From Okapia johnstoni (Eukaryota; Chordata; Mammalia; Artiodactyla; Giraffidae): DNA of 64,000 nt. The stretch covers positions 7,296,001-7,360,000 of the forward strand of contig JAGTYA010000026.1 in NCBI GenBank assembly GCA_024291935.2. Reading direction: 5' to 3'. The translations under genes were made by a program, and so were the position numbers. Below the pieces are notes generated by a model that had not been told where the DNA came from, did not search any database, and saw nothing but the letters and a program-made list of their open reading frames with translations. This document shows, one piece after another, positions 22,365 to 33,823 of this stretch; the stretch's first letter is position 1; each line of letters begins with the position of its first letter.

Positions 22365-22960
22365 TCACATTCTTTTTGGCCACACCTCTCGGCATGTGGG
22401 ATTTTGGTTCCCACCAGGATGGAACTAGTGCTCCCTGTGGTGGAAATGTGGAGTCTTAAACACTGCAAGGTCCGTCTAGTCAAGGCTATGGTTTTTCCAG
22501 TGGTCGTGTATGGATGTGAGAGTTGGACGGTGAAGAAAGCTGAGCGCCAAAGAATTGACGCTTTTGAACTGTAGTGTTGGAGAAGACTCTTGAGAGTCCC
22601 TTGGACTGCAAGGAGATCCAACCAGTCCCTCCTAAAGGAGATCAGTCCTGGGTGTTCATTGGAAGGACTGATGTTGAAGCTGAAACTCCAATACTTTGGC
22701 CACTTGATGCGAAGAACTGACTCATTAGAAAAGACCCTGATGCTGGGAAAGATTGAGGACAGGAGGAGAAGGGGACGACAGAGGATGAGATGGCTGGATG
22801 GCATCACCGACTCGATGGACATGGGTTTGGGTGGACTCCGGGAGTTGGTGACGGACAGGGAGGCCTGGCGTGCTGCGGTTCATGGGGTCGCAAAGAGTCA
22901 GACATGACTGAGCGACTGAACTGAACTGAACTGAAACACTGCATCACTAGGGACAGGGAT
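22365..22960 (-). repeat. CHR-type short SINE split by a BovB insertion
   Basis: A minus-strand SINE (from 'ctttttggccacacctctcgg') is cut after 'gagtcttaaacactgca' at about 22,467 and resumes at about 22,944 with 'tcactaggga'. Confidence 0.75.
22468..22933 (+). repeat. BovB LINE 3' end with target-site duplication
   Basis: A 5'-truncated BovB of 466 bp. It is flanked by the direct repeat AAACACTGCA (22,458-22,467 and 22,934-22,943) and ends in 'actgaactgaactg'. Its translation carries '[20 protein letters not shown]' and '[20 protein letters not shown]'. It is one of the better-kept BovB ends here. Confidence 0.95.
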
Positions 22961-24209
22961 GTTAAGACTTTTTACCTTTTGCCAACACTATGAATAAAAA
23001 GTTATATCTCATTTTTATTTGTACATTCATTTCCCTAATTATTGGTGAGGTTGATACCTCTTCAAGTTTTGTGGATCAATTGGTTTTATTACACAGTCTA
23101 GGAATAAATAAAATAGCATTTCATCTAACAACTAGAAAAGCACTCCAACCATTTTTCTTTCGGGTTTTCTTGTTGATTTGGAAGAGTGTTCTTTATATTC
23201 TGGATACTAATCCTTAGTCTTCTCCCAGTCTGTCACATATTGTTTCCTTTACTTATAGAATCTTTTAATTTTTTGTAATGGTATAATTTATTGAGGCTTA
23301 TCTGACATATGTCATTTGCCCACTTCAAGTGCACAATTCAACAGGTTTTTAGTAAATTTATCAAGTTGTACAACTATCATCATAAATCAGTTTTAGGACA
23401 TTTCCATCACCTCAGTATGATTCTTCACGTCCACTGTTAACCCTATTTATGAAATCTTTAGTGCATAGAAATGTTATGTTTTAATGAAGTCAAATTTATC
23501 CATACTTGTTTTCCTTTATGGTTTGTGCTTGTTGGGTGTTTTTAAAGAAACCCTTGACTACCTCATATTTGCCCATATTTTCTTCTGAAAGTTTAAAATT
23601 TTTGCTTTTTAACATTTAAGTGAATCAATTTTCCTAAAACTGATTTTGGTATATGGTGTGAAATAGAAATCCAGTTATTTTCCAAATGGATAATCAGTTG
23701 TGCCTGGAGGAGAAATGGAGATAGTTAATACTGAGTCATCTTAAAAATATTTATTGGTCTATTCATGTTCTCTATACTGTGTTGGGTCAGTTTTACACAC
23801 CTTTTCTTTTCTAGGAAATTTTTCCTTTCACCTAAGTTTTCAAATGTATTGCCATAAAATTACACCTATTATATTCTTATTATTTTTAAATCTTTGCTGT
23901 GTTTGTGGTTATCTCCCATTTTTATTCATTATAATGTTTACTTTTACCTGCACTTTATGTTCTTGATCAGCCTTGCCAGAGTTTTGCCTATTAGCTTATT
24001 CAAAGAGCCAGCTTTGTACTTTATTAATCTTCTCCCCTTTATTGACATCATAGAAGTATTGAGTGTTCTGCTCCACAGATATGGTATATCTCTCCATTTA
24101 TTTAGATATTTAATTTCTCTTGGCAATGTTTTGTACTTTTCAGTGTACAAGTCTTGCATATTTTTACATTAACTTTTATCATTAAGTATGTCATATTTTA
24201 ATGCTATGT

Positions 24210-25803
24210 AAGTAGTATTTTGGAAATGAACAGAGATCATTGAGATTGCACCCAAATACTGCATTTTGGACTCCTGTTGACTATGAGGGCTACTCCATTT
24301 CTTCTAAGGGATTTTTGCTCACAGTAGTAGATATAATGGTCATCTGAATTAAATTCACCCATTCCAGTCCATTTTAGTTCACTGATTCCTAAAATGTTGA
24401 CGTTCACTCTTGCCATCTCCTGTTTGTCCACTTCTAATTTACCTTGATTCATGGACCTAACATTCCAGGTTCCTATGAAATGCTCTTTACAGCATCGGAC
24501 TTTACTTCCATTACCAGTCACATCCACAACTGGGTGTTGTATTTGCTTTGGCTCTGTCTCTTCAGTCTTTCTGGAGTTATTTCTCCACTGATCTCCAGTA
24601 GCATATTGGGCACCTGCTGACCCGGGGAGTTCATCTTTCAGTGTCATATCTTTTTGCCTTTTCATACTGTTCATGGGGTTCTCAAGGCAAGAATACTGAA
24701 GTGGTTTGCCATGCCCTTCTCCAGCGGACCACGTTTTTGTCAGAACTCTCCACCATGACTCATCCATCTTGAGTGGTCCTACACAGCATGGCTCATAGTT
24801 TCAGTGAGTTAGACAAGGCTGTGGTCCATGTGATCAGTTTGATTAGCTTTCTGTGATTGTGGTTTTCATTCTGTCCTCTGAAGGATAAGGATAAGAGGCT
24901 TATGGAAGCTTCCTGATGGGAGAGACTGACTGTGGGGGAACCAGGTCTTGTTCTGATGGGTGGGGCCATGCTCAGTAAATCTTTAACCCAATTTTCTGTT
25001 GATGGGCAGGGCTGTGTCCCCTCCCTATTATTTGATGACATCATCCTTATGGCAGAAAGTGAAGAGGAGCTAAATAGCCTCTTGATGAAGGTGAAAGAGG
25101 AGAGTGGAAAAGCTGGCTTAAAACTCAATGTTCAGAAAACTAAGATCATGGCATCTGGTCCCATCACTTCATGGCAAATTGATGGGGAAACACTGCAAAC
25201 AGTGAGAGACTTTATTTTCTTGGGCTCCGAAATCACTGCAGATGGTGATTGCAGCCATGAAACTAAAAGATGCTTGCTCCTTGGAAAAAAAGCTATGACA
25301 AACCAAGACAGCATATTAAAAAGCAGAGACATTACTTTGCCAAAAAGGTCCATCTAGTCAAGGCTACGGTTTTTCCAGTAGTCATGTATGGATGTGAGAG
25401 TTGGACCATAAAGAAAGCTGAGCGCCAAAGAATTCATGCTTTTGAACTGTGGTGTTGGAGAGTCCCTTGGACTGCAAGGAGATCCAACCAGTCCATCCTA
25501 AAGGAAATCAGTCCTGAACATTCATTGGAAGGACTGATTCTGAAGCTGAAACTCCCAATACTTCGGCCACCTGATGCAAAGAACTGACTCACTGGAAAAG
25601 ACCCTGATGCTGGGAAAGATTAAAGGAGGAGAAGGGGTCGACAGAGGATGAGATGTTTGGATGGCATCACCGATTCAATAGACATGAGTTTGAGCAAGCT
25701 CCGGGAGTTGGTGATGGACAGGGAAGCCTGGCGTGCTGCAGCCCATGGGGTCACAAAGAGTTGGACACGACTGAGTGACTGAACTGAACTGAAGTAGTAT
25801 TTT
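24210..25803. mobile_element. BovB LINE insertion with 5' inversion, flanked by TSD
   Basis: One insertion in two opposed halves. From 24,222 to about 25,030 lies the BovB 5' region and start of the AP endonuclease domain, reading on the minus strand ('GTWNVRSMNQGKLEVDKQEM', 'ARVNVNILGISELKW'). From about 25,030 to 25,791 lies the reverse-transcriptase C-terminus and 3' tail, reading on the plus strand ('AESEEELNSLLMKVKEE', 'actgaactgaactgaa'). The outer flanks carry the same 12-mer AAGTAGTATTTT (24,210-24,221 and 25,792-25,803), so both halves entered together. The middle of the element is missing at the junction. Confidence 0.9.
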
Positions 25804-25926
25804 TTAATTTTTAATTTCTGATTGTTTACTACTAATATTTAGAAATGTAGTTTCTCTTGCATACTGACCTTCCATCCTACACCTGCTGAACTCACTTAGT
25901 TCTAGTGGCTTTCCTGTGGATTCCTT

Positions 25927-26133
25927 GGTGGTGGTTTAGTCACTCAGTCATATCTGACTCTGTGCCTCCATGGACTATAGCACACCAGGTTCCTCTATGA
26001 GATTTCCCAAGCAAAAATAGTGGAGTGGGTTGCCATTTCCTTCTCCAGGGGATCTTCCTGACCCAGGGATTGAACCTGGGTCTCCTGCATTGCAGGTGGA
26101 TTCTTCACCAACTGAACCACCAGGGAACCACTT
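25927..26133 (-). repeat. Bov-tA SINE
   Basis: A minus-strand copy ending 'actgaaccaccagggaacc', with the Bov-A body 'caaaaatagtggagtgggtt'. Confidence 0.88.
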
Positions 26134-26619
26134 AGTAGTATCTATGTAGACAATAATGTTGATTCTGAATAAAGACAGTTTTATCTCTTCTTTTACAATC
26201 TGTATTTTTTTTTCCCTTGCCTTAGTCTCCTGGCCAGGACCTCCAGCACAATGTTGAATAGAAGTGGGAAAAGCAGACATCCTTGCCTTGCTCATCTTAG
26301 AAGTTGTATAACTTGTTGGCATAAAATTGTTCATGATACTCTCTTATTGCCCTTTTAGTATCCGTAGAATCTATAGGGATGTCACCCCTCTCAATCGTGG
26401 TATCAGTAATTTGTGTGGGGGAGGCAACTCGGTGACAGGCCACAAGTTAAACTGGTCAGGCCAACTCAGGTTAACAAGTGGTGGTAAAGGTGACTGAGGC
26501 TAACAGTATGGGAACTGAGTCTGACAGATCCGGTGTCCATCCCAGGACTTGCTAAATCTCTATACCTCAATTTCCAACATAGAAAATGAGGATGTATAAA
26601 ATGTATAAAATAAGAACAC

Positions 26620-26805
26620 ATTAAATGCAATGCAGAAGACACAGGAGACGCGGTTAGAACCCTGGGTCGGGAAGATCACCTGGAAAAGGGCTTGGCAACC
26701 CACTCCAGTATTCTTGCCTGGAGAATCCCCTGGATAGAGGAGCCTGGCGGGCTACAGCCCATAGGGTCGCAAAGAGCCGGACACGACTGAAGCGACTGAG
26801 CACAG
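26620..26805 (+). repeat. Bov-tA SINE, head degenerate
   Basis: Bov-A body 'ccactccagtattcttgcctgg' and end 'gccggacacgactgaagcga'. The tRNA-like head at 26,620-26,660 is weak. Confidence 0.82.
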
Positions 26806-27830
26806 AGTACAAAACGAGACCAGCACCACGTAGCTCATCAACTTTAGTGGTTGATGATTAAATGCGATGACGGAGCTCTATCCTGTCAATGAGCAGACTG
26901 GGCTGGCTGATGACAGCCCAAGACGTGGCGAGCCGTGGCTACGGCGGCCCAGGACAGAACTATTAAGAACAGCAACGCTGTAGGCTTGGGGAGGGGTGCA
27001 GGCACGGGACGGTGAAGTCACTCCCTTTGCATAGACACTCCCATCGCAAGGTGAACCGGAATGAAAGGTCTATCTCCTACTCCTGTACCTGTACAGTCCC
27101 AGGTACACCTTCCTTCCGCGGCGCAGCAAACGTTCCCCTAGGGCCGACTCAGAACACCCGCCCACGGATTGCGCCCTCTCTACTCTCTACCCTCTGGGGC
27201 TGGAGCTAGCCCTAGGCAACGCTACCTTCCGCCCCTAGCAACGGCTCAACTGCTTTCCTCTTCCTACAGGCCAGCAGTTTCACTTCTTTTTCTGATTGGT
27301 CCGCGTAACTCTATTTTGAGCAATCAGTAGCAGCCACGGGGATCTAACTCACACCCACCCAATTTGGGGGTGATCTAGGAGGGAACACGTTTTTCTTTCC
27401 TGCATCCAGTTCTCTGAGAAAGCACCTAACTTATCAAACTGTCGTGAGTCCCCTTGGAATGAGTCTCTAAGACATTCTGTTTATTTCTCTCAGGCCTGTA
27501 ATGTCTTTCCCTTGCCTACGCAGCCCCTCCGAATGGTACGGCCCGCACGACTCCCCTCCTGCCCTCCTCGCCCGCTAGGAGCTTTGAGAGCCCGAGTCCT
27601 CGGCCAAGTGAAGTCCACCCAGCGGCGGAGACGCTACCATCTGTGCTTAGTAAATGGGGAGACGAATCTTTCCCGGGTGCCCCTCTGCCGCTCAGACCAC
27701 CTCTCGCCTCTCTCATCTGTGGCGCGAACCGTAGGCGCGAACCCCAGACGGAAGGTGGGACCGCCGCTCCCGGCGCCACCCGCAGCGCGGGCAGGGGAAG
27801 GGGGCGCGTGGTACGACCCATGCCCCGCCC
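26806..27830. other. Upstream flank of SYVN1, partly CpG-rich
   Basis: Unique-looking DNA without supported coding sequence. CpG density rises from about 27,100 and is high beyond 27,500. There is an ATTGG box at 27,295-27,299, an ERSE-like element at 27,320-27,338, and two RFX-like half sites ('ctaggcaac' and 'cctagcaac') at about 27,211-27,245. Confidence 0.5.
27320..27338 (+). promoter_or_regulatory. ERSE-like element upstream of SYVN1
   Basis: The sequence is GCAAT, nine bases, then CCACG. The ER-stress response element consensus is CCAAT-N9-CCACG, so spacing is exact and one base of the CCAAT half differs. It lies about 530 bp upstream of the likely SYVN1 start. SYVN1 is known to be induced by the unfolded protein response, which makes the element plausible. 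Its activity is inference. Confidence 0.4.
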
Positions 27831-27837
27831 CGCCCCG

Positions 27838-27845
27838 CCGGAAGT
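27838..27845 (+). promoter_or_regulatory. ETS site in the SYVN1 core promoter
   Basis: CCGGAAGT is a consensus ETS/GABP site in the CpG island roughly 110 bp before the end of the non-coding first exon. The human SYVN1 (synoviolin) promoter is reported to depend on a proximal ETS site, and this position fits. No TATA box is seen. The transcription start probably lies at about 27,860-27,900. Confidence 0.6.
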
Positions 27846-27859
27846 GAGGTGTCTCACCC

Positions 27860-27954
27860 TCCAAGTTCCGGCTCGCAGGGGGTGGGGAGTGTTGTTAACC
27901 GGAGCCGCCTCCGCAGTCGCGGGCATTGAGCGGGCTCGCGGTGCTGGGCTCCTG
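27860..27954 (+). other. SYVN1: SYVN1 non-coding exon 1
   Basis: A GC-rich 5' UTR exon. The start is uncertain. The end is set by the donor CTG|GTGAGT at 27,954/27,955. The next exon begins after 'cccttgcag' at 28,797 and carries the start codon at 28,814. The 842-bp intron between them is CpG-rich in its first half and holds MIR-like sequence near 28,560-28,640. Confidence 0.6.
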
Positions 27955-28813
27955 GTGAGTGGGCCGGGGTCGGGCCCGGGTGGTGGTTGGAGTCGGGACC
28001 TGGGCTTTCCCCCTCGAGGCCTCCGGGGTTGACGCGCCCCCTCAGCCCCGCCGCCCGCTGTCGGCCTGTCAGCTGGCCGTAGACGGGCGCCCGCACGGCC
28101 GCTCTCCCGGAGGCCCGGCCCCGCCTGCGACGCTCGCAGCTCCTGGCGCTTACAGGTGCGCGGCGGTGGGGGCGACCCGGGCCCCTCTTCGTCCCGCTCC
28201 TGCATCCTGACGGTCGGCCGTTTCTCCGGTGCCCCGAGTTGACACTGCCCGGGCGGGTGGGGGTTCCAGGATTCCAGGCTGACGTACCCCGCCCCGCTCC
28301 CGCGGGGGTGCGCGTCAGAGCTGCCCACCCTGGCCGAGCTGTCACCGGCGCTGCCCCTGCCCGGCTGCGCCCCCCAGCGCCTTGGCTTCTCCCAGACCAG
28401 GCGGCCCGTTCCCGCTTCTGGAGGTTTCTGCTTTTGCAGCCCACCCCATCAAAGTCACTTTTAGGGGCAAAGGGAGCAGGTCCCTCCTCCGACTTTGCTG
28501 CCTTTCCTCATTCTTCCCTAGAGGCGGCGGTCTGGCAGGCAGCGTGGAAAGAGCCCTAGATTTGAAACAGGACTAACCCAGGCTCCAGGCCTTGGCGTCA
28601 GTGTGATCACTTAACCCCTTTGAGTTTCGGTCTTCTAATTTGTAAGATAGGGGAGCATATGCTATTCTTGACGCGATGATGGTGTGGAAGAAGTGAGGTT
28701 TTCTTTCCTTTCTCCTGTTTATTAACACTGCATCTCAGGCACGGTGCTAGGTTTGCATGGTATGGGCATCAACAATTCTTTCCTTTCCCCTTGCAGGTCC
28801 TCAGGCCAGGGCA

Positions 28814-31800
28814 ATGTTCCGAACTGCCGTGATGATGGCGGCCAGCCTGGCGCTGACCGGGGCCGTGGTGGCTCATGCCTACTACCTCAAGCACCAGTTC
28901 TACCCCACGGTGGTGTACCTGACCAAGTCTAGCCCCAGCATGGCAGTGAGTTCAGGGCTCAGGGAGGGAGGAACTCCCTGGGAGGGAAGGAGGAGTCTGC
29001 TTGAGACAGGGGTGGGGCTAAAGGTCAGGTAGGTAGGAGAAAAGTGACGAGGTGCCAGACCTCATTTGAAACCAATTGTGATGGGGATGTGGAGAGGTTC
29101 TTGAATGATGAGCCCCAGACAGAACAAGGCAGAAAGTGACCTCAAAACATGGCCTCTCTTCACTCCTAGGTCCTGTATATCCAGGCCTTCGTCCTTGTCT
29201 TCCTCTTGGGCAAGGTGATGGGCAAGGTGTTTTTCGGACAGCTGAGAGCAGCAGAGATGGAGGTAAGATGTTTATGGCTCCAAAGGTGAGGGGCAGGGAG
29301 CTGGGCAAACAATGTCTGAGTTCCATATCCTCCCTTGTTCAACCTCCAGCACCTTCTGGAACGTTCCTGGTATGCTGTCACCGAGACTTGTCTGGCCTTC
29401 ACCGTCTTTCGGGACGACTTCAGCCCCCGCTTTGTTGCTCTCTTTACTCTCCTCCTCTTCCTCAAGTGTTTTCACTGGCTGGCTGAGGACCGTGTGGACT
29501 TTGTGAGTTGGGTCAGGGGGTTTTCTGGAGCAGAGTGGCTGGAGGGCAGACTCGTGGAGTGAGGACTGGGTTGGGGGTGTGGGGTGAGCCCCAGACTTCC
29601 TGACAGGCCCCCTCTCTGCTCTGCCTCAGATGGAACGCAGCCCCAATATCTCCTGGCTCTTTCACTGCCGCATTGTCTGTGAGTGAGACTCATGGGAGTG
29701 GAGAGGAGGGAGCTGGAGGGAGAAGAGGCATCATGAAGGACTGGAACATGAAAAGTCATTAACCATAGAGCATACCATAGGGCACAGGCTGCCCACTCCA
29801 CCCACAGCTGTACAGGAAAGATAATTTAGGAAGTTGATTTGCATCATCTCTGCCCTGTTCCACTCCAGGGCTTCTCAACTGCCTGGCCCCTTATTAGCTC
29901 TTTGCCTCCTCACCTGGAGCTTGGGCCGCCCTTAGGCAGAACCACAGATCCCAGGGGGCCGGGTTCAGTGGAGTGTGCCCACCTGACTAGATGGCTGGGG
30001 CCATGGTGGGCTTGAGGGTGGGAGCTGTCTTGGAGCAGGAAGTGGCTGTCAGGCCCTGGACTGACCCCACCAACCTCCCATTTGGGGGGTCCCCACAGCC
30101 CTTATGTTTCTTCTGGGTATCCTGGACTTCCTCTTCGTCAGCCATGCCTATCACAGCATCCTGACCCGAGGGGCCTCTGTGCAGCTGGTGTTTGGCTTTG
30201 AGGTAAAACTGGCTTGGGAGGTTGGGAGGACAAGCCTGAGGTGGCACTGCACGTGCCTTGAATCACTTCACAAACCTTTACTGAGCACCTGCTCTGTGGC
30301 CAGCCCATGTGGGCCACCAAGGAGCAGCTGTCAGTCAGTCCCAGCCCTACCCACTACACCTAGAAGAGTGGGTAAGGCCTAGAAAGGCATGTGTGGAGGA
30401 GCCCTGACCTGTTGCTCAGGGAAGGCTTCCTGGAAGTTGATGCCAGAGGAACTGGCTGTTAATGGACAGAAGGAATTAACCTGATGGACAGCTGGGAAGG
30501 CGTGTCCAGTGATGATGGTTCATGTTTGTTGAGTGCTTTCTGAATGCCGGGCCCTGTGCTGAGCACTTGACCTGCATCTGTTTTTATCAGCAAAGCAACA
30601 CTGTTACACAGGAGCAGTTAATTCTGTCATTGACAGACATGAAACTGAAGTTCAGAGTGGTCTAGTGAGTTGCTGAAAGTCACATCAGCTAGTGAGTGGA
30701 GAAGCAAGGAGGACCCTGGTGGCGTCCAAGCCTGTGCTTGTACTGTGGCACTCACTCCGCTGTGCACAGGCCGGGGGATAGCAGAGTTTGGCTGGAGCAA
30801 GGGGGCTGCATTCTTATGTTCCCTACCTGCCCCCCCACAGTACGCCATCCTGATGACCATGGTGCTCACCATATTCATCAAGTATGTGCTACACTCCGTG
30901 GACCTCCAGAGTGAGAATCCCTGGGACAACAAGGCAGTGTACATGCTCTACACCGAGCTGTTCACAGGTGAGAGGAGCCTGGACCTCCCCAACCTGTACT
31001 GGCATCCCCAGCCCTGCCTACCAAGTCCTGTGACCTGCCACACTCTGTCCCCCTGACGCCCAGGCTTCATCAAGGTTCTCCTGTACATGGCTTTCATGAC
31101 CATCATGATCAAGGTGCACACGTTCCCTCTCTTTGCCATCCGTCCGATGTACCTGGCCATGAGGTGAGCCTAGCCTGGCCCTGCCACACCTTCGACCCCT
31201 CCCCCTGTCTCCCTCCTCCATTGAAACTGTCCTTTCAGGCAGTTCAAGAAAGCTGTGACTGACGCCATCATGTCTCGCCGAGCTATCCGCAACATGAACA
31301 CACTGTAAGTGGGCCTGTCCCAGCTGCTCGCCCAAGCTCTGGCCCAGCTGCCCCGCCTCCAGCTCTGGTCTTGACGTGCCCTTGGCCTGTTCTGACCAGG
31401 TATCCTGACGCCACCCCAGAGGAACTGCAGGCGATGGACAATGTCTGCATTATCTGCCGAGAAGAGATGGTGACTGGTGCCAAGAGACTGCCCTGCAACC
31501 ACATTTTCCATACCAGGTGGGAGAGGCCCAGAGGAGCCTGGGCATCAGGGGTGGCTCTGGAAGGCAGACCCCCCAGGGACCTGCCAACCATTGCCTGGTC
31601 TTGACCCCCAGCTGCCTGCGCTCCTGGTTCCAGCGGCAGCAGACCTGCCCTACCTGCCGTATGGACGTCCTTCGGGCATCGCTGCCAACCCAGTCACCGC
31701 CGCCCCCTGAACCTGCAGATCAGGGGCCACCACCTGCCCCCCACGCCCCACCACTCCTGCCCCAGCCCCCCAACTGTGAGTGGCCCCTTCATCTGGCCAT

Positions 31801-33823
31801 CCAACACTGTTGGGTACTTGCCCTGGACTAGGAATGGGAAATCCTGAGGTGAAACAGAATCCCTGCCCTCTAGAGTGGGTGGGAGGGCCGCGAGGGCTGG
31901 TCACAGACATAGATGATTGCAGTCACAAGTGATGTGTGCTGAGCTCAGAGAGGGCCTGGGGGAGCAGAGGACAGAGGACATCCAGACCCCTGCCTGCAAC
32001 CTGGATCTATCTCAGTTTGGACCTTTTCTCACCACCGGTCTTCTCTCTGCAGTCCCCCAGGGCCTCCTGCCTCCCTTCCCTCCAGGCATGTTCCCGCTTT
32101 GGCCCCCCATGGGCCCCTTTCCACCTGTCCCACCTCCCCCTGGCTCAGGAGAAGCTGTGGCGCCTCCACCCACCAGTACAGGTGAGCCCTTTGGTACCGC
32201 ATCAGCCAGGGGACGGAAGGGAGGGAAGCAGAGGCCCATCAACACTCGCTGATTTCCTGTTCTTGCTCTTCAGCCGCTCTTTCTCGGCCCAGTGGAGCAG
32301 CCACAACTGCAGCTGCTGCTGCTGCCGCCTCTGCCCCAGCACCTGGCCCTGCCTCCGCCCCGGAGGCCAGCCCTGCCCCCGGCTTCCCCTTCCCCCCTCC
32401 CTGGATGGGCATGCCGCTGCCTCCACCCTTTGGTAAGTGGGGCCTCTTCAGGGGTGGTTTGGGGAGGTGCGGGGTGTCAGGCCCAGGCAGCCCAGGCTGA
32501 GCCTCTCTCTCTCCCTTCAGCCTTCCCCCCGATGCCTGTGCCTCCCGCAGGCTTTGCCGGGCTGACCCCAGAGGAGCTGCGGGCTCTGGAAGGCCATGAG
32601 CGACAGCACCTGGAGGCCCGGCTACAGAGCCTGCGCAACATCCACACGCTGCTGGACGCCGCCATGCTGCAGATCAACCAGTACCTCACCGTGCTCGCCT
32701 CCCTGGGGTACGTCTACACCCGGGGCCAGGGTGGGCGGCAAGGGTGTGGGGCTGCCAAGAGAAGGCCCCCAGCGGTGGTTCTCAGCCCTTTTTTCCTGCC
32801 ACCCTCTGACACCTGTTGATTCAGGCATTCTACCTGTAGGCACACCCAAGGTGTCAGGGTTCTTGGTGTCTTTTTATCCTGCCCCTGCACAAGGCCTGTC
32901 TGGATCTACAGAGAAGTGGGATTTATTAAAGAGCTGACCTGAATCTTGTTTCTTTATACTTTCCTAAAGTCAGATTCCTCATAATTCCTGGTACTTCAGT
33001 TTTATCATGTACACCGTCTTGACACGGTGACACTTATGACTGAGAATCACTGCCCTTGACCTGAGACAGCAGATAAACTCACCTGGAGCTAGCCTGGCCC
33101 GAGTTCAAGTCCTGATGCTCTCACTCACTCACTTTGTGACCTTCGTTACCTTATTCGAATAGAGGTGTTCTAATTCCTGTTCGCAGGGAACGTGTACAAA
33201 GGGCCTGGTACCCAGCAGTGTCAGTACAGACTTGGAGGGGAGCTTGAGTTTGAGACTCGTATGCTTTGTGGGTTATTCTTGGTTGGTCTGGAAGGTGCCT
33301 GGCACCTTAGATGGGGACTCGGCAGTGTAACAGTGAACACGGCCCGCAGTCCCTGCCTGCACGTGGTTTACGGTCTGTGGTACAGAATTCCAAGGAGTCA
33401 CACAACACGTTTGTTCACCGGCGTCTGCTGGTGAGAGGCAAAGTCTAGTCAGGCCAGGATGCCATGCCCTCCTCGTCCCTTCTTCCTAGGCCCCCCCGGC
33501 CTGCCACCACAGCTAACTCCACTGAGGAGACTGCCCCTACCACTGTCGCTGCCGCCTCTTCCACCAGCGTCCCCAGCTCTGAGGCCACCACTCCATCCCC
33601 GGGAGCCTCCCCACCAGCCCCTGAACCCGAAAAGCCTTCAGGTAGTTGCGGTCAGCCCCCGGGGAGTGGGCCAGGGGACTTCTCTGGGTTCTACTTCTGG
33701 ACCTCTCTGTCCCCAGCTCCAGAGTCAGCAGGCACCGAGGAGCTGCCTGAAGATGGGGAGCCTGATGCAGCGGAGCTGCGCCGCCGCCGTCTACAAAAGC
33801 TGGAGTCCCCTGTTGCCCACTGA
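28814..33823 (+). CDS. SYVN1: SYVN1 (HRD1), ER-associated degradation E3 ubiquitin ligase
   Basis: Membrane E3 of the ER that ubiquitinates misfolded proteins with SEL1L. Coding exons: 28,814-28,945; 29,170-29,262; 29,350-29,502; 29,630-29,678; 30,099-30,202; 30,841-30,967; 31,064-31,163; 31,239-31,304; 31,400-31,516; 31,612-31,775; 32,053-32,181; 32,274-32,432; 32,521-32,707; 33,490-33,641; 33,717-33,823. All introns are GT-AG and the phases join to 612 codons; I recall 617 for human. The N-terminal 250 residues are hydrophobic, with at least six membrane spans. A RING-H2 finger follows at residues 291-329: C291-I-I-C294, PCNHIFH, then SCLRSWFQRQQTCPTC. The next 200 residues are Pro/Ala-rich, and a short helical stretch lies near 'LEGHERQHLEARLQSLRN'. 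The start MFRTAVMM is the first ATG of exon 2. The small length difference from human falls in the low-complexity region. Confidence 0.98.
32433..32520 (+). ncRNA. Candidate mirtron, miR-6751-like, in a SYVN1 intron
   Basis: This 88-bp intron ends CTGAGCCTCTCTCTCTCC plus CTTCAG. As I remember it, human miR-6751-3p reads ACUGAGCCUCUCUCUCUCCAG. The upstream arm at 32,459-32,481 also resembles my recollection of miR-6751-5p (a UUGGGGG..GGUGUCUGG pattern). The arms can pair through GGGAG with CTCCC and GGGG with CTCC. Intron borders coinciding with the hairpin ends mark a mirtron. The assignment rests on memory and pairing by eye; expression cannot be judged. Confidence 0.45.

Larger units (their letters stand above)
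22960..26400 (-). repeat. L1 LINE, antisense, interrupted
   Basis: Antisense L1 ORF2 wording runs at 22,960-24,209, 25,804-25,926 and 26,134-26,400 (for example 'gttctttatattctggatac', 'acaatgttgaatagaagtgg'). It is broken by the rearranged BovB at 24,210-25,803 and a Bov-tA at 25,927-26,133. Around 23,275-23,450 another AT-rich repeat may be embedded. Confidence 0.6.

Noticed and set aside
24237..24767. 176-codon frame with endonuclease-like motifs as a possible domesticated gene
   Set aside because: It is BovB 5' sequence inside a rearranged insertion with a target-site duplication; it ends within the domain and has no promoter or splice support.
1..27800. Search for SPDYC, the expected neighbour beyond SYVN1
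   Set aside because: No Speedy/RINGO domain wording was found in any frame; the gene probably lies outside the window.
27516..28328. 270-codon minus-strand open frame
   Set aside because: It lies antisense across the SYVN1 CpG island, exon 1 and intron 1. It is Arg/Pro/Gly-rich low complexity with no domain; high GC removes stop codons by chance.
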